A stretch of DNA of 64,000 nucleotides, taken from Sipunculus nudus. Its lineage: Eukaryota > Annelida > Sipuncula > Golfingiida > Sipunculidae. The notes beneath the pieces were generated by a model. It had not been told where the DNA came from. It saw only the letters and a program-made list of their open reading frames with translations, and searched no databases. The stretch is taken from positions 8,579,579-8,643,578 of the forward strand of contig CM049307.1 in assembly GCA_026874595.1 (NCBI GenBank), read 5' to 3'. This document shows positions 47,431 to 57,285 of this stretch, piece by piece; the stretch's first letter is position 1, and each line of letters opens with the position of its first letter. Made by a program: the position numbers and the translations under genes.

Positions 47431-50400
47431 GTGTCGCAGGTCTTTCTGTCATCGTCGTCTTTATTACTGCTGCCATTACAAACATCTCAAAGTAACAAGC
47501 ACTGTTGTTGTCATTGTCATTGGCAGAAGCTGCAAGGAGGGAGCTTTACTCGATCTAACTGTCATCAAAGTCAGTGCTGCCACCACAACTCTCCTCGTTT
47601 GCAGTGATACCTCCATAAACTACTCCATGCTGACAATATTGTTGGCAGCGTGGTTGGTGGGCACGACAGGGAGAAAGCTACAGTTTTGCTGTCGTTGTCA
47701 TCTGTGTTAGTGCTGCTGCCACAAACATATCCTACAAACAAGCACTGTCATCATCATTGGCAGAAGCTACAGGGAGGGAGCTTTACTCGGACTGTTGTCG
47801 TCGGCAGTGCTACTGCAACAAACTACTCCAAGAGGCCAGCACTGTCATTGTCGTCATTGGCAGAAGCAACGGGGAAGGAGCTTTGCTGTGACAGTTGTAG
47901 TCATCAGTGCTGCTACCACAAACTGTCGTCTTCATCAGTGCAGGCCCCACAAACTACTCTGAGAGGCCAGCACTGTCGTTGTCTTTGTCACTGGCAGAAG
48001 CCACAGGGAGGCAGCTTTGCTGTGACTGTCGTCGTTGGCAGTGCTGCCGCCACAAACTACTCCAAGAGGCCAGCACTGTCGTCGTCGTCGTCATTGGCAG
48101 AACCATCAGGGAGGCAGCTTTGCTGTGACTGTCGTCTTTGGCAGTGCTTCCGCCACAAACTACTCCAAGAGGCCAGCACTGTCCTCGTCGTCCTCGTCAT
48201 TGGCAGAACCAAGAGGGAGGCAGCTTTGCTTTGACTGTCGTCATGGGCAGTGCTGCCCCCACAAACTACTCCAAGAGGCCAGCACTGTCGTCGTCATCGT
48301 CGTCATTGGCAGAACCAAGAGGGAGGCAGCTTTGCTGTGACTGTCGTCATCGGCAGTGCAGCCGCCACAAACTACTCCAAGAGGCCAGCACTGTCGTCGT
48401 CGTCGTCATTGGCAGAACCATCAGGGAGGCAGCTTTGCTGTGACTGTCGTCGTCGTCAGTGCTGCCGCCACAAACTACTCCAAGAGGCCAGCACTGTCGT
48501 CGTCGTCGTCGTCATTGGCAGAACCATCAGGGAGGCAGCTTTGCTGTGACTCTCGTCGTTGGCAGTGCTGCCGCCACAAACTACTCTGAGAGGCCAGCAC
48601 TGTCGTCGTCGTCGTCGTCCTCATTGGCAGAACCATCAGGGAGGCAGGTTTGCTGTGACTGTCGTCGTCGGCAGTGCTGCCGCCACAAACTACTCCAAGA
48701 GGCCAGCACTGTCGTCGTCGTCGTCGTAATTGGCAGAACCAAGAGGGAGGCAGCTTTGCTGTGACTGTCGTCGTCGGCAGTGCTGCCGCCACAAACTACT
48801 CTGAGAGGCCAGCACTGTCGTCATCGTCGTCATTGGCAGAACCATCAGGGAGGCAGCTTTGCTGTGACTGTCGTCGTCGGCAGTGCTGCCGCCACAAACT
48901 ACTCCAAGAGGCCAGCACTGTCGTCGTCGTCGTCGTCATCATTGGCAGAACCATCAGTGAGGCAGCTTCGCTGTGACTGTCGTCGTCGGCAGTGCTGCCG
49001 CCACAAACTACTCTGAGAGGCCAGCACTGTCTTCGTCGTCGTCATCCTCATTGGCAGAACCATCAGGGAGGCAGCTTTTCTGTGACTGTCGTCGTCGGCA
49101 GTGCTGCCGCCACAAACTACTCCAAGAGGCCAGCACTGTCGTCGTCGTCGTCATTGGCAGAACCATCAGGGAGGCAGCTTTGCTGTAACTGTCGTCGTCG
49201 GCAGTGCTGCCACCACAAACTACTCCAAGAGGCCAGCACTGTCGTCGTCCTCGTCGTGGTCATTGGCAGAACCATCAGGGGGGCAGCTTTGCTGTGACTG
49301 TCGTCGTCGGCAGTGCTGCCGCCACAAACTACTCCAAGAGGCCAGCACTGTCGTCGTCGTCGTCGTGGTCATTGGCAGAACCATCAGGGAGGCAGCTTTG
49401 CTGTGACTGTCGTCGTCGGCAGTGCTGCCGCCACAAACTACTCCAAGAGGCCAGCACTGTCGTCGTCGTCGTCATTGGCAGAACCATCAGGGAGGCAGCT
49501 TTGCTGTGACCGTCGTCTTCGGCAGTGCTGCCACCACAAACTACTCCAAGAGGCCAGCACTGTCGTCGTCGTTGTCGTCATTGGCAGAACCATCAGGGAG
49601 GCAGCTTTGCTGTGACTGTCGTCGTCGGCAGTGCTGCCGCCACAAACTACTCCAAGAGGCCAGCACTCTCGTCATCGTCGTCGTCGTCATTGGCAGAACC
49701 ATCAGGGAGGCAGCTTTGCTGTGACTGTCGTCGTCGGCAGTGCTGCCGCCACAAACTACTCCAAGAGGCCAGCACTGTCGTCGTCGTCGTCGTCATTGGC
49801 AGAACCATCAGGGAGGAAGCTTTGCTGTGACTGTCGTCGTCGGCAGTGCTGCCGCCACAAACTACTCTGAGAGGCCAGCACTGTCGTCGTCGTCGTCGTC
49901 ATTGGCAGAACCATCAGGGAGGCAGCTTTGCTGTGACTGTCGTCGTCGGCAGTGCTGCCGCCACAAACTACTCCAAGAGGCCAGCACTGTCGTCGTCGTC
50001 GTCGTCATTGGCAGAACCATCAGGGAGGCAGCTTTGCTGTGACTGTCGTCGTTGGCAGTGCTGCCGCCACAAACTACTCCAAGAGGCCAGCACTGTCGTC
50101 GTCGTGGTCATTGGCAGAACCATCAGGGAGGCAGCTTTGCTGTGACTGTCGTCGTCGGCAGTGCTGCCGCCACAAACTACTCCAAGAGGCCAGCACTGTC
50201 GTCGTCGTCGTCATCATCATTGGCAGAACCATCAGGGAGGCAGCTTTGCTGTGACTGTCGTCGTCGGCAGTGCTGCCGCCACAAACTACTCCAAGAGGCC
50301 AGCACTGTCGTCATCGTCGTTGTCGTCATTGGCAGAACCATAAGGGAGGCAGCTTTGCTGTGACTGTCGTCGTCGGCAGTGCTGCCGCCACAAACTACTC

Positions 50401-51215
50401 CAAGAGGCCAGCACTGTCGTCGTCGTCGTCGTCATTGGCAGAACCATCAGGGAGGCAGCTTTGCTGTGACTGTCGTCGTCGGCAGTGCTGCCGCCACAAA
50501 CTACTCTGAGAGGCCAGCACTGTCGTCGTCGTCGTCATCATTGGCAGAACCATCAGGGAGGCAGCTTTGCTGTGACTGTCGTCGTCGGCAGTGCTGCCGC
50601 CACAAACTACTCCAAGAGGCCAGCACTGTCGTCGTCGTCGTCGTCATTGGCAGAACCATCAGGGAGGCAGCTTTGCTGTGACTGTCGTCGTCGGCAGTGC
50701 TGCCGCCACAAACTACTCTGAGAGGCCAGCACTGTCGTCGTCGTCGTCGTCGTCATTGGCAGAACCATCAGGGAGGCAGCTTTGCTGTGACTGTCGTCGT
50801 CGGCAGTGCTGCCGCCACAAACTACTCCAAGAGGCCAGCACTGTCGTCGTCGTCATTGGCAGAACCATCAGGGAGGCAGCTTTGCTGTGACTGTCGTTGT
50901 CGGCAGTGCTGCCGCCACAAACTACTCCAAGAGGCCAGCACTGTCGTCGTCGTCGTCGTCATTGGCAGAACCATCAGGGAGGCAGCTTTGCTGTGACTGT
51001 CGTCGTCGGCAGTGCTGCCGCCACAAACTACTCTGAGAGGCCAGCACTGTCGTCGTCGTCGTCGTGGTCATTGGCAGAACCATCAGGGAGGCAGCTTTGC
51101 TGTGACTGTCGTCGTCGGCAGTGCTGCCGCCACAAACTACTCCAAGAGGCCAGCACTGTCGTCGTCGTCGTCGTCCTCATTGGCAGAACCATCAGTGAGG
51201 CAGCTTTGCTGTGAT
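47431..51215 (+). repeat. Minisatellite array 2: same ~106-bp unit, opposite orientation, about 34 copies
   Basis: Reverse complement of array 1 units (ACTACTCCAAGAGGCCAGCA, (GTC)n, CATTGGCAGAACC, GGGAGGCAGCTTTGCTGTGA). The first roughly 450 bp (to about 47900) are strongly diverged units. The rest is nearly homogeneous, with two recurrent variants, CTCCAAGAGG and CTCTGAGAGG. It lacks the clear higher-order periodicity of array 1. Overlapping ~300-nt open frames on the plus strand come from the frame-rotating unit and are not genes. Confidence 0.9.
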
Positions 51216-51247
51216 TGCTGGGTGGATGCAAGGGACATGGAGGTAGC

Positions 51248-51258
51248 CCCACTCCAGG
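51248..51258. repeat. Right copy of 11-bp direct duplication
   Basis: CCCACTCCAGG, identical to 35572-35582. From here the sequence continues as the 3' part of the interrupted beta-type element. Confidence 0.65.
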
Positions 51259-52532
51259 TCAATGGAAGTCAGCTATGCCAGGGTTTCTGATTTGTTACAG
51301 TCACTGGGGGAGATCCCCTGCTGTGACAGGTGTACAGTTATTCTCATATCACCATCCCAATCACCCCCCCCCCCCCCTGCAAACCCAACCCACCAAGTGT
51401 TATGCAGTAATTGTTATTGTTTTCACTGTATCTCCTTCATTGTAATGCTGTTTCCACTCCGATATGCAAAAACTTTCCTTGAAAAGGTGATTCAAGGTGT
51501 AATCCAGAAGATGCAATGTTGTGTAATGTGGCATTTTTAAAGAAATCAATTTTCTTTTAAATGATTTTAACAAATATAATTGAACCCATCAGTATGCTTA
51601 AATTTATAAAATATGAAGCACATTATGGATAAATAAAGACACATTTAAAAATTGTGAAATCTAAATAAAGTATTATTTTAAGATATTTATTGTTTTGCAG
51701 ATTTAAAAGATATATTTTTGTGGTAAAAAATAAATAAACATTTGTATGCATGATGTGGTGTTATCTGACAAGATTGAGATTTATGATGATGCAATTAAGA
51801 ATTATGAATCAACTTTTATATTCGGAAATATATGTTATATTGGAAATGTATAGAAATATAAACTTATAATAAAAAAAATTGATGTAATAAAAAAATGAGG
51901 ATTTAATACAAACATTTGTTCATTATTTTCCTGCCTCAGCAGAATTTGAGATCAGGCTTTGTTTGCCCTGTTTTATGTTGTTAATTAGTTATATTTCAAC
52001 TGTATAAATTTCATTAAAACAATACATTTATATTTAATAATATATATTATACAAAAAATAGATTCAATTGAACAAATGTGTAAACTACTGAAATATCAAC
52101 AGTTAATCAAAAAGCCAACTAATGATCATGGTAATATTACAGATCATTTGTTCACAAACTGCTCACATGCTTCAATTTCAACATTAGGAAACACATGGTT
52201 AGGTCACAAAATATTATTTGCAACAATTTCTTGCTCATCAATACAAATCAATCATTTAAACCAATCATGGCCTTTATTACCTCTTCCTCTTACACAGCAT
52301 CTCCATTTGATATTATTTTAGATTTTTACCAGCTGAGCATAGTGACCCATAGGTCCCTTGTTTTTGTTTGAGGTCTTAGTATTATTGAGATCTTAAACCT
52401 CAATTTGACAAGGCAGATTATAAGAACTTTTTGGCCAAATTTAGCAGGAATTGTTGCAAACTGTTGCAGGAATCCTTTGCACTTTACCTTGTTATAATGA
52501 ATTACATTTTAATAAGAAATTTTCTGTTGCAG

Positions 52533-52651
52533 AAAGTCTTGTAAACTTCACTTTGAAGTTTCACCGTTGAAGATTGTGCGAGGCAGCAAGCAGTACTTAT
52601 ATGATGACGTTGGTAACGAGTACCTGGACTGCATCAGCAGCGTGTCTCATG
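52533..52651 (+). CDS. Internal coding exon of a PLP class-III aminotransferase (ETNPPL/PHYKPL-like phospho-lyase)
   Basis: A 119-bp exon lies between an acceptor (TTTTCTGTTGCAG, ending 52532) and a donor (GTTAGT, from 52652). It has one leading base, 39 codons and one trailing base. The peptide runs [17 protein letters not shown], then [16 protein letters not shown] and ISSVSH. The order 'SC-x-x-x-F...P-x-KIVR...QYxYD-x-x-G-x-x-YLDCI-x-x-V-x-H' is, from family knowledge, the N-terminal signature of AGXT2-like enzymes. These are ethanolamine-phosphate or 5-phosphohydroxylysine phospho-lyases, which use pyridoxal phosphate to remove phosphate and ammonia, in phospholipid or collagen-lysine breakdown. 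The trailing G fits the valine of the expected VGHCHP in the next exon. The PLP lysine lies much further on. No later exon was found before 64000, so the gene continues outside. Which of the two paralogues it is cannot be told. Confidence 0.85.
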
Positions 52652-54077
52652 GTTAGTCTCTTGTCTTCTCTCGTCATTTACGTGTCTTTATTTTCAGTGT
52701 CTCTTATACTCCTCATTCTTTAACTGCTCTTTTCCATGAATTTGAATGTACCGGTACAGGGTTAGTGGAGTACAGTTAGGGAAGAGGCTTGAAGATTGAT
52801 GAGTTAAAATTTATATCATTATTTGGGATGAAAAACCCTAAAAAAAAATTTTGTTTCCTTTTGCCCCTGTTTAAAAACACTTGATCTCATATGGGCAGTT
52901 TTTTTCCAAACTGAACTGTATTCAGAGTTATATTATCTGGTGAGAATTTGCACTTGATATTTACTTTTTATGTGGACCTAACTTTTAAGGTCCTCACTAC
53001 TTCCCTGTTATTTACCAGGGGCTGCCTCCAGCATTACAGTTGTTTGGTAATGACAGACATCTTGTCCAGCTGGCTGATCCACTGTCAGCATAGCATCATG
53101 TTACAAGTGTAAACCATAGCCAATTAGGACCTGAATCTTCCAGGTCTCTTGCAACCAAAAGGGTCTGATTAAGATGTCCCTGTTCAGCCTTGTCATCGAG
53201 GCAGATACATGATATGGGTTCATTTTACATTAGGTCAAGTTTTATATTTCTGAATTAACTATGAAATCATTTGATTGCGACCTAAAATTCTAAATGGACT
53301 TTACTGTATTGTTCTCAATGAAGTTACATCACTGAAGCTTAGAAGAAATGACCATGAAGAACTGAAAATTGTACAGTTCTCAGGGTTATTGCCTTGACAA
53401 GGGATAATTGTTGCTGGAACTAGGTCATGGCATGGAGTTTGGTCATGGAAAAGCATTTCCTTGGCAAAAATCACTGAAACTGAAATCAGAGTAAGAAATT
53501 ACAGAATACTTGTAAAAATGTCAACAAAAACAAGGATCTCTGTCTGTGGTGATAGTTGGTGATCAATAACAGTGTTATTATCTTTTGTTAAAATGGGTAT
53601 TGTATTATTACAAATAAGATCACTGTGCAGCTAGCCTAGCATTCACCATGCTATTAATTAAAGTATATTCATAGGACATTGATATACGGTATTGATTGAA
53701 CAGGAGAAAGAATCACAATTTATTGTTAATTGTAAATAATTCAAGGTATATTAGCACTTATTGCAAATTTGCAAGGTCAGTGTAGCAAAATTTACTGATA
53801 TATTAGTGCGTAAAGCATTTATATAAACATTGTAGAGTAGATCTTGTAATGTTTTGGAGTACAGGTGTGTGTATGAATACCAGTGGCCTTACTATATGTC
53901 TTGGTATCAATAAGATACAAAAGGTCATTATTGTCAGCAAAAGTCAGATTAAACTCTGGGCTGGGACCCTTGCCACCTGATATACCTGCTTTGACAGAGT
54001 GACCCAGAATCCTCTATTTCAAGATTGCAAATTTACAACCATCCATTTTCAGGCCATCTGCAGTGCCATTAGTTTTT
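52652..54077. other. Following intron, unique sequence
   Basis: Low-repeat AT-rich DNA downstream of the donor. I searched for the expected Gly-His-Cys-His-Pro coding stretch and did not find it here or later in the window. Confidence 0.5.
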
Positions 54078-55091
54078 ATGCCCCCGACAAAAAGTGGCCT
54101 GGGCATATAGTTTTACCCATGTCCGTCATTCTGTTATTTTGTCCATCCGTCTTTCTGTCATTCCCAAATGAAACAGTTGTACAGACTTTTTTTCACAGTG
54201 CCTGCAGATATTGGCCTAATTTTTGGTGTGTTGGCAGATAATGACCAGTCACAGATCGAGTTCTTGTTTGGTACGGGTTGACCTACTTTTGACCGAATGA
54301 CGGCTCCAGAACACAAAAAAATTCATGAAAATAGAAATTTTCATGACAAATGCACTCGATGAACTTTTTTTTGCAATGCTTGCAGAAATTGGCCTAATTT
54401 TTGGTGTGTGGGTGCATAATGACCACTCACAGATTGAGTTCGCATTTTGTCCCGTTGGCCTACTTTTGACTGTATTATGGCTCTGGAACATAGAAAATTT
54501 CATGAAAAAAATTGAAATTTTCCAGATAAATGCACATGTACGGACTTTTTTTTCGCAATGCTTGCAGATATTGGCCTATTTTTAATGTGTGAGTGCATAA
54601 TGACCACTTACAAACCGAGTTCGTATTTTGTCTGTGTGGATCTTCTTTTGACCATATGATGGCTCCTTAACATAGAAAATTTAATGAAAAATTGAAATTT
54701 TCATGATAAATGCACATGTACAATTTTTTTTTGCAATGCTTGCAGATATTGGCCTAATTTTTGGTGTGTTGTGCATAATGACCACTTACAGATCGATTCG
54801 TGTCTTGTCCCAGTTGACCTACTTTTGACTGTAAGACAGCTCCTAAACAGAGAAAATTTCATGAGAAATTGAAATTTTCATGATAAATGCACATGTACAG
54901 CGTTATTTTCGCAATGCTTGCAGATGTTGGCCTGATTTTTTTTTTGTGTGGGCAGATTATTACAAGTTACAGATCGAGTGTGCATTTTGTCCAGGTTAAC
55001 CTACTTTTGACCATATGATGGCTCCTGAAGTAGGAAAATTTCATAAGAAACAACTGAAATTTTCCAGACAAATGCACATGTTTGGATTTTT
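54078..55091 (+). mobile_element. ATGCCCC element, second copy, 3'-truncated
   Basis: Begins with a slightly decayed form of the 29-nt hairpin (54078-54106), then a GTCCGTC-like tract. About five tandem ~180-bp units follow (starts near 54179, 54353, 54536, 54717, 54896). It is broken by AGCTCAG copy K in the T run just before 55092. The hairpin+CTAG terminus is not found afterwards. Confidence 0.65.
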
Positions 55092-56151
55092 AGCTCAGCT
55101 GACTATAAGTCATCTGAGCTATAGCTGTGGTCCATTGTCCGTCGTCCGTCCGTCTGTCCGTCCTTCCGTAGATGTGGCACGTTTTGAAACCATAAGACCT
55201 AGGAATCCAAAATTTTTCATAATGTTAGATGTCCCCAAGATCTCCTACCAAGCCAAAAACTTGGTCTTTGCGACTTCGTTCCTTTGAGAAATTAAGGAAA
55301 AACCTCAATTTTTTATTAAAACCTATTTTCACACCTCAGGACTGCTTAATATCAAAACTACTCATCTGTTTTTCCTCATATTTACCATAAATATTTCCCT
55401 ATATAGTTCCTATGTACATGCCAGAAATAAGGCCAAAATAAAAAAAAGGTATGGTTCTCAGGCACTTTTTTTCAAAAATCAATGCGGGCAGGCGTTTTTT
55501 TTTATTTTAATTTTTTTTGTATGTTTCAATAAAAATGTCAAATGGTAAGGGAAAAGCATGAAAATAACAGTTTTATTTTGCTAAATAAGTAAATGCACCA
55601 CAAAACAAAGGAAATTGTATGGTTTTATCTTCTTGAAAGAAATGTCGGAGCGGCAGCAGCTCAAAATTGGAAAGTTTTTATTGAAAATGAAAATAAAAAT
55701 TTTTGATGTGGGGGTTTGAAATTGATGCAGTCGGTGCCTGAAAACCATACCTTTGATTTTTTTTGGCCTTATGTCTGTATTATATAATTTAAAAAAGTTA
55801 TGGGCCCAAACATAATGCATTTTGTAAAAAATCAGGAAAGATATTTGATCACTTAACACAAAACTTGTAAAGCTATGGACTTTTTTTCCAGTAATATAAC
55901 TTTAATCAATCAAAATCAAATTGTATACCCAAAATTAGATCAGACTTTTTAAAAATTTTTAAAATATTAATAAAAATAATCAAAATTAAATTGTATACTC
56001 AAAATAAGATCAAAATCTTCTAAATTTTTTTAAATATTAACAAAAATAAAAAATTGGTACCTTAAATTTTGCCCAAGTTTGACCATGGCACGTTTTTTTC
56101 CTGTAAGTACTGTGGATTTACTTTTCACAGCATGTTTTTGTTCGCATTTTT
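55092..56151 (+). mobile_element. AGCTCAG element, copy K, 3' end lost
   Basis: The standard hairpin (55092-55120) and GTCC tract are present. It is interrupted at 55430-55769 by a small MITE, then continues to CATGTTTTTGTTCGCATTTTT near 56151, where a different family (AGCGAAC) begins. It does not resume later in the window. Confidence 0.65.
55430..55769. mobile_element. 0.34-kb MITE inside copy K
   Basis: Near-perfect inverted ends of about 36 bp: AGGCCAAAATAAAAAAAAGG from 55430, and its counterpart ending TTTTTTTTGGCCT at 55769. TA lies on both sides (55428-55429, 55770-55771), which matches a TA target duplication as in Tc1/mariner-type MITEs. Undisturbed copies of the host element at the same point lack it. 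Confidence 0.7.
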
Positions 56152-57285
56152 AGCGAACCTGTGAGCTTATGCGATGGTGTGCCGTCGTCCGTCGTCTGTA
56201 CGTTAACCTATACTATCTTAAAAAAATCTATGCAAAAAATCAGTCATCTAAAAAACTCTATCGGATTTTGCTTATTTTTTGGCTAACTGCATTTTCTTAG
56301 AATTAATAGGGAAAGAGCTAAAAAAGCTTTAAAAATCTTCTTCTCCGAAACTGTTCAGCCAAATTGTCCAATATTTCACAGAAATGATAGCTTGAACAAT
56401 CTCTCTCAAGTTTGTTCGAATGGTTTAAGTTAGGTGATTTTTGGCAGAGTTACAGATAGTTGAACTTAGTCATCTGTCCAAAAGCATACTAAAATTACAA
56501 TCTTAGAAACAGCTGGAGCTATCATCACCAAATTTTATGCTAATGTTGGTCACATGAGTCATATCTGAAATTGAGGTATTGGTGGCGCCACCTGCATCGG
56601 CCTTTTTTTGTACGGGGGTCATCAGTGCCCATATCATTTGACAGCTACAAAAAACTTTTTCTATGAAACCATATGGCCAAATTGTTTAATATCGCACAGA
56701 AATGATCCTAGGGTAGTGCTTTCTGAAGTTTGTTCAAATGGTCTCAGTTCAGTGTCTTTGGGCTGAGTTATGGGAAGCTGAATTTAGTCATATGCCATAA
56801 CAGCCCATTTTAGCTCAGCGGCTACAAAGATCTTCTTCTCAAAAACCACTGGGCCAAATTCTTAAATCTCACACAATAATTATCCTTAGATGTTGATAAT
56901 TCAAGTTTGTTCAAATGGTTTTGGTTCAATGATTTTTGGCTGAGTTATGGGAAGCTTAACTTAGCCATTTTGCTTTATTTTCCCATATGAGTTATAAACC
57001 TGCAAAACGTTTTTTGACTGACGCCACTGAGGCCAATTTGTTTAATATTTTACAAGAATAATCCCCTGAATAATTCTTATAATAATTAATTGTCTTTTAT
57101 GGTTCCAAAGAATGAATTTTGGGTGAATAATAAAGATTGAATTGAGTCATTTTACCATATATGTTAGCTGTGTGAAGCAGATACATCTAGCCTGGAACCA
57201 TTTTATCAGCATCCATTACATCATTCCTCCAGACATTTAGATTTCAGGTTATCTTTAGTTAATATTGACAAGAATGTTTTTTTTT
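56152..57285 (+). mobile_element. AGCGAAC repeat family, first part
   Basis: Starts AGCGAACCTGTGAGC after a T run, then a GTCGTCCGTCGTC tract. Degenerate internal units follow, built around CAGCCAAATTGTCCAATATT, TCAAGTTTGTTCAAATGG and GAGTTATGGGAAGCT blocks. Contains GGTGGCGCCACC at 56582. Non-coding. Copy H inserts at its T run before 57286. Confidence 0.55.

Larger units (their letters stand above)
35583..51247. mobile_element. Giant fold-back-like insertion with inverted minisatellite arms
   Basis: A 15,665-bp block lies between two exact copies of CCCACTCCAGG (35572-35582 and 51248-51258), a sequence present once in the intact copy C. Near the left end is CCTCCATGTCCCT (35590-35602) and near the right end its exact reverse complement (51231-51243). 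The two arms are tandem arrays of the same ~106-bp unit in opposite orientation, separated by about 5.8 kb. No transposase frame was found. Long inverted repeats built of tandem units are the hallmark of fold-back elements (FB in Drosophila, TU in sea urchin). The 11-bp duplication is within the range of Mutator-like transposons. Classification is inferred; an inverted duplication plus local expansion, or an assembly artefact of palindromic arrays, are alternatives. Confidence 0.6.
34787..52360 (+). mobile_element. AGCTCAG element, copy G (type beta), split by a 15.7-kb insertion
   Basis: The 5' part (34787-35582) begins with the standard hairpin and a long GTCC tract. It runs to GGGTCCCACTCCAGG. 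The 3' part (51248-52360) starts CCCACTCCAGG, continues TCAATGGAAGTCAGC as in copy C, and ends CATAGGTCCCTTG. Without the insertion it would be about 1.9 kb, essentially the size of copy C (1.88 kb). The element is therefore complete apart from the interruption. Its end lies 172 bp before the aminotransferase exon. Confidence 0.8.
8843..52532 (+). other. Putative 43.7-kb repeat-filled intron
   Basis: Bounded by GTATGT at 8843-8848 and a pyrimidine-containing acceptor (TTTTCTGTTGCAG) ending at 52532. The flanking exons are phase-compatible. The intron call depends wholly on exon 8769-8842 belonging to the gene at 52533, which is not proven. Nearly all the mobile elements listed here lie inside it. 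Confidence 0.3.

Noticed and set aside
35790-51215. CRISPR-like regular repeat array
   Set aside because: The unit is ~106 bp, directly abutting, with no unique spacers, and lies in a eukaryotic transposon nest. It is a minisatellite.
47650-51290. Plus-strand open frames up to 194 codons in array 2
   Set aside because: Same repeat artefact in opposite orientation; no splice sites, no conserved domain.
55430-55769. Alternative reading as part of copy K
   Set aside because: Sister copies lack this block, and its inverted ends with TA flanks identify it as a separate insertion.
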